From: Clostridium sp. LS
GTDB lineage: Bacteria; Bacillota; Clostridia; Clostridiales; Clostridiaceae
Assembly: GCF_002760435.1 (NCBI RefSeq)
Contig: NZ_AUUU01000073.1
Location: 25,308-89,307 of the forward strand
DNA: 64,000 nt
Direction of reading: 5' to 3'
The position numbers and the translations under genes are program-made. The stretch's first letter is position 1. Every line of letters begins with the position of its first letter. The notes below the pieces were generated by a model that had not been told where the DNA came from, did not search any database, and saw nothing but the letters and a program-made list of their open reading frames with translations. Positions 63,945-64,000 of the stretch are shown here, in pieces.

Positions 63945-64000
63945 CGGGGTGTGGCGCAGATGGGAGCGCGCGTGGTTTGGGACCATGAGGTCGCAGGTTC
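63945..64000 (+). tRNA. tRNA-Pro(UGG), 5' part
   Basis: The sequence begins CGGGGTGTGGCGCAGATGGG, with acceptor 5' strand CGGGGTG, a D arm (GCGC...GCGC) and anticodon arm GTGGTTTGGGACCATG, whose loop TTTGGGA has anticodon TGG. The window ends at GGTTC in the T arm, so the 3' quarter is missing. Confidence 0.92.

Overview
The window is AT-rich, almost entirely minus-strand, with strong GGAGG-type ribosome binding sites and TTGACA/TATAAT-type promoters. The gene content points to a solventogenic or saccharolytic Clostridium sensu stricto: split transketolase, clostridial AbrB with a Cys tail, uvrB-uvrA, whiA-yvcK-rapZ, and the pfkA-pyk pair. From memory the layout resembles the C. beijerinckii group. 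That is an inference, not a database match.

Layout (transcription mostly right to left). 1-12 kb is an accessory carbohydrate island. It holds a three-component sensor operon (membrane-anchored solute-binding-like protein, YesM-type histidine kinase, YesN-type AraC response regulator). Next come a secreted GH16 lichenase, a sugar ABC transporter (binding lipoprotein and two permeases, no ATPase gene), and a methyl-accepting chemotaxis protein apparently at the end of the transporter operon. Together these look like a sensing, depolymerisation, uptake and chemotaxis unit for mixed-linkage beta-glucan or a related glucan.

12-36.5 kb is core: RlmCD/RumA-type methyltransferase, pyk, pfkA, dnaE, a Dabb protein, whiA-yvcK-rapZ, murB, uvrC, a SEDS/class B PBP pair with an FHA protein, then uvrA and uvrB behind a LexA-boxed promoter. 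36.7-41.1 kb is the division-linked block: a PDZ membrane protein in the position of MinJ, a CtpA/B protease, and ftsEX. 41.2-50 kb holds YitT, split transketolase, a MazEF pair, a GerS/YdcC-like protein, NnrD/E, AcpS, an SSB lacking the usual acidic tip, and a YihY/BrkB membrane protein.

50-57 kb is envelope related. It has dltD, an overlooked 46-codon dltX and dltB without dltA or dltC, then three genes for a 2,3-diamino-uronic-acid-type sugar nucleotide (WbpE-, WbpD- and WbpA-like). 56.6-64 kb has a nuclease-helicase fusion, a DUF1836 regulator, abrB (the only clear plus-strand protein gene), rsmI, a TrmN6-like methyltransferase, an NlpC/P60 hydrolase with tiny leader ORFs, and the 5' part of a tRNA-Pro.

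The most unusual non-coding feature is a family of five intergenic elements (near 20.6, 21.1, 27.6, 34.3 and 54.5 kb). Each is flanked by inverted arms of about five heptads (CAGTTAA type) around internal hairpins whose sequences differ but whose pairing is kept. One copy supplies the last codons of uvrB. A different, more GC-rich structured element of about 230 bp separates the ABC binding-protein gene from its permeases.
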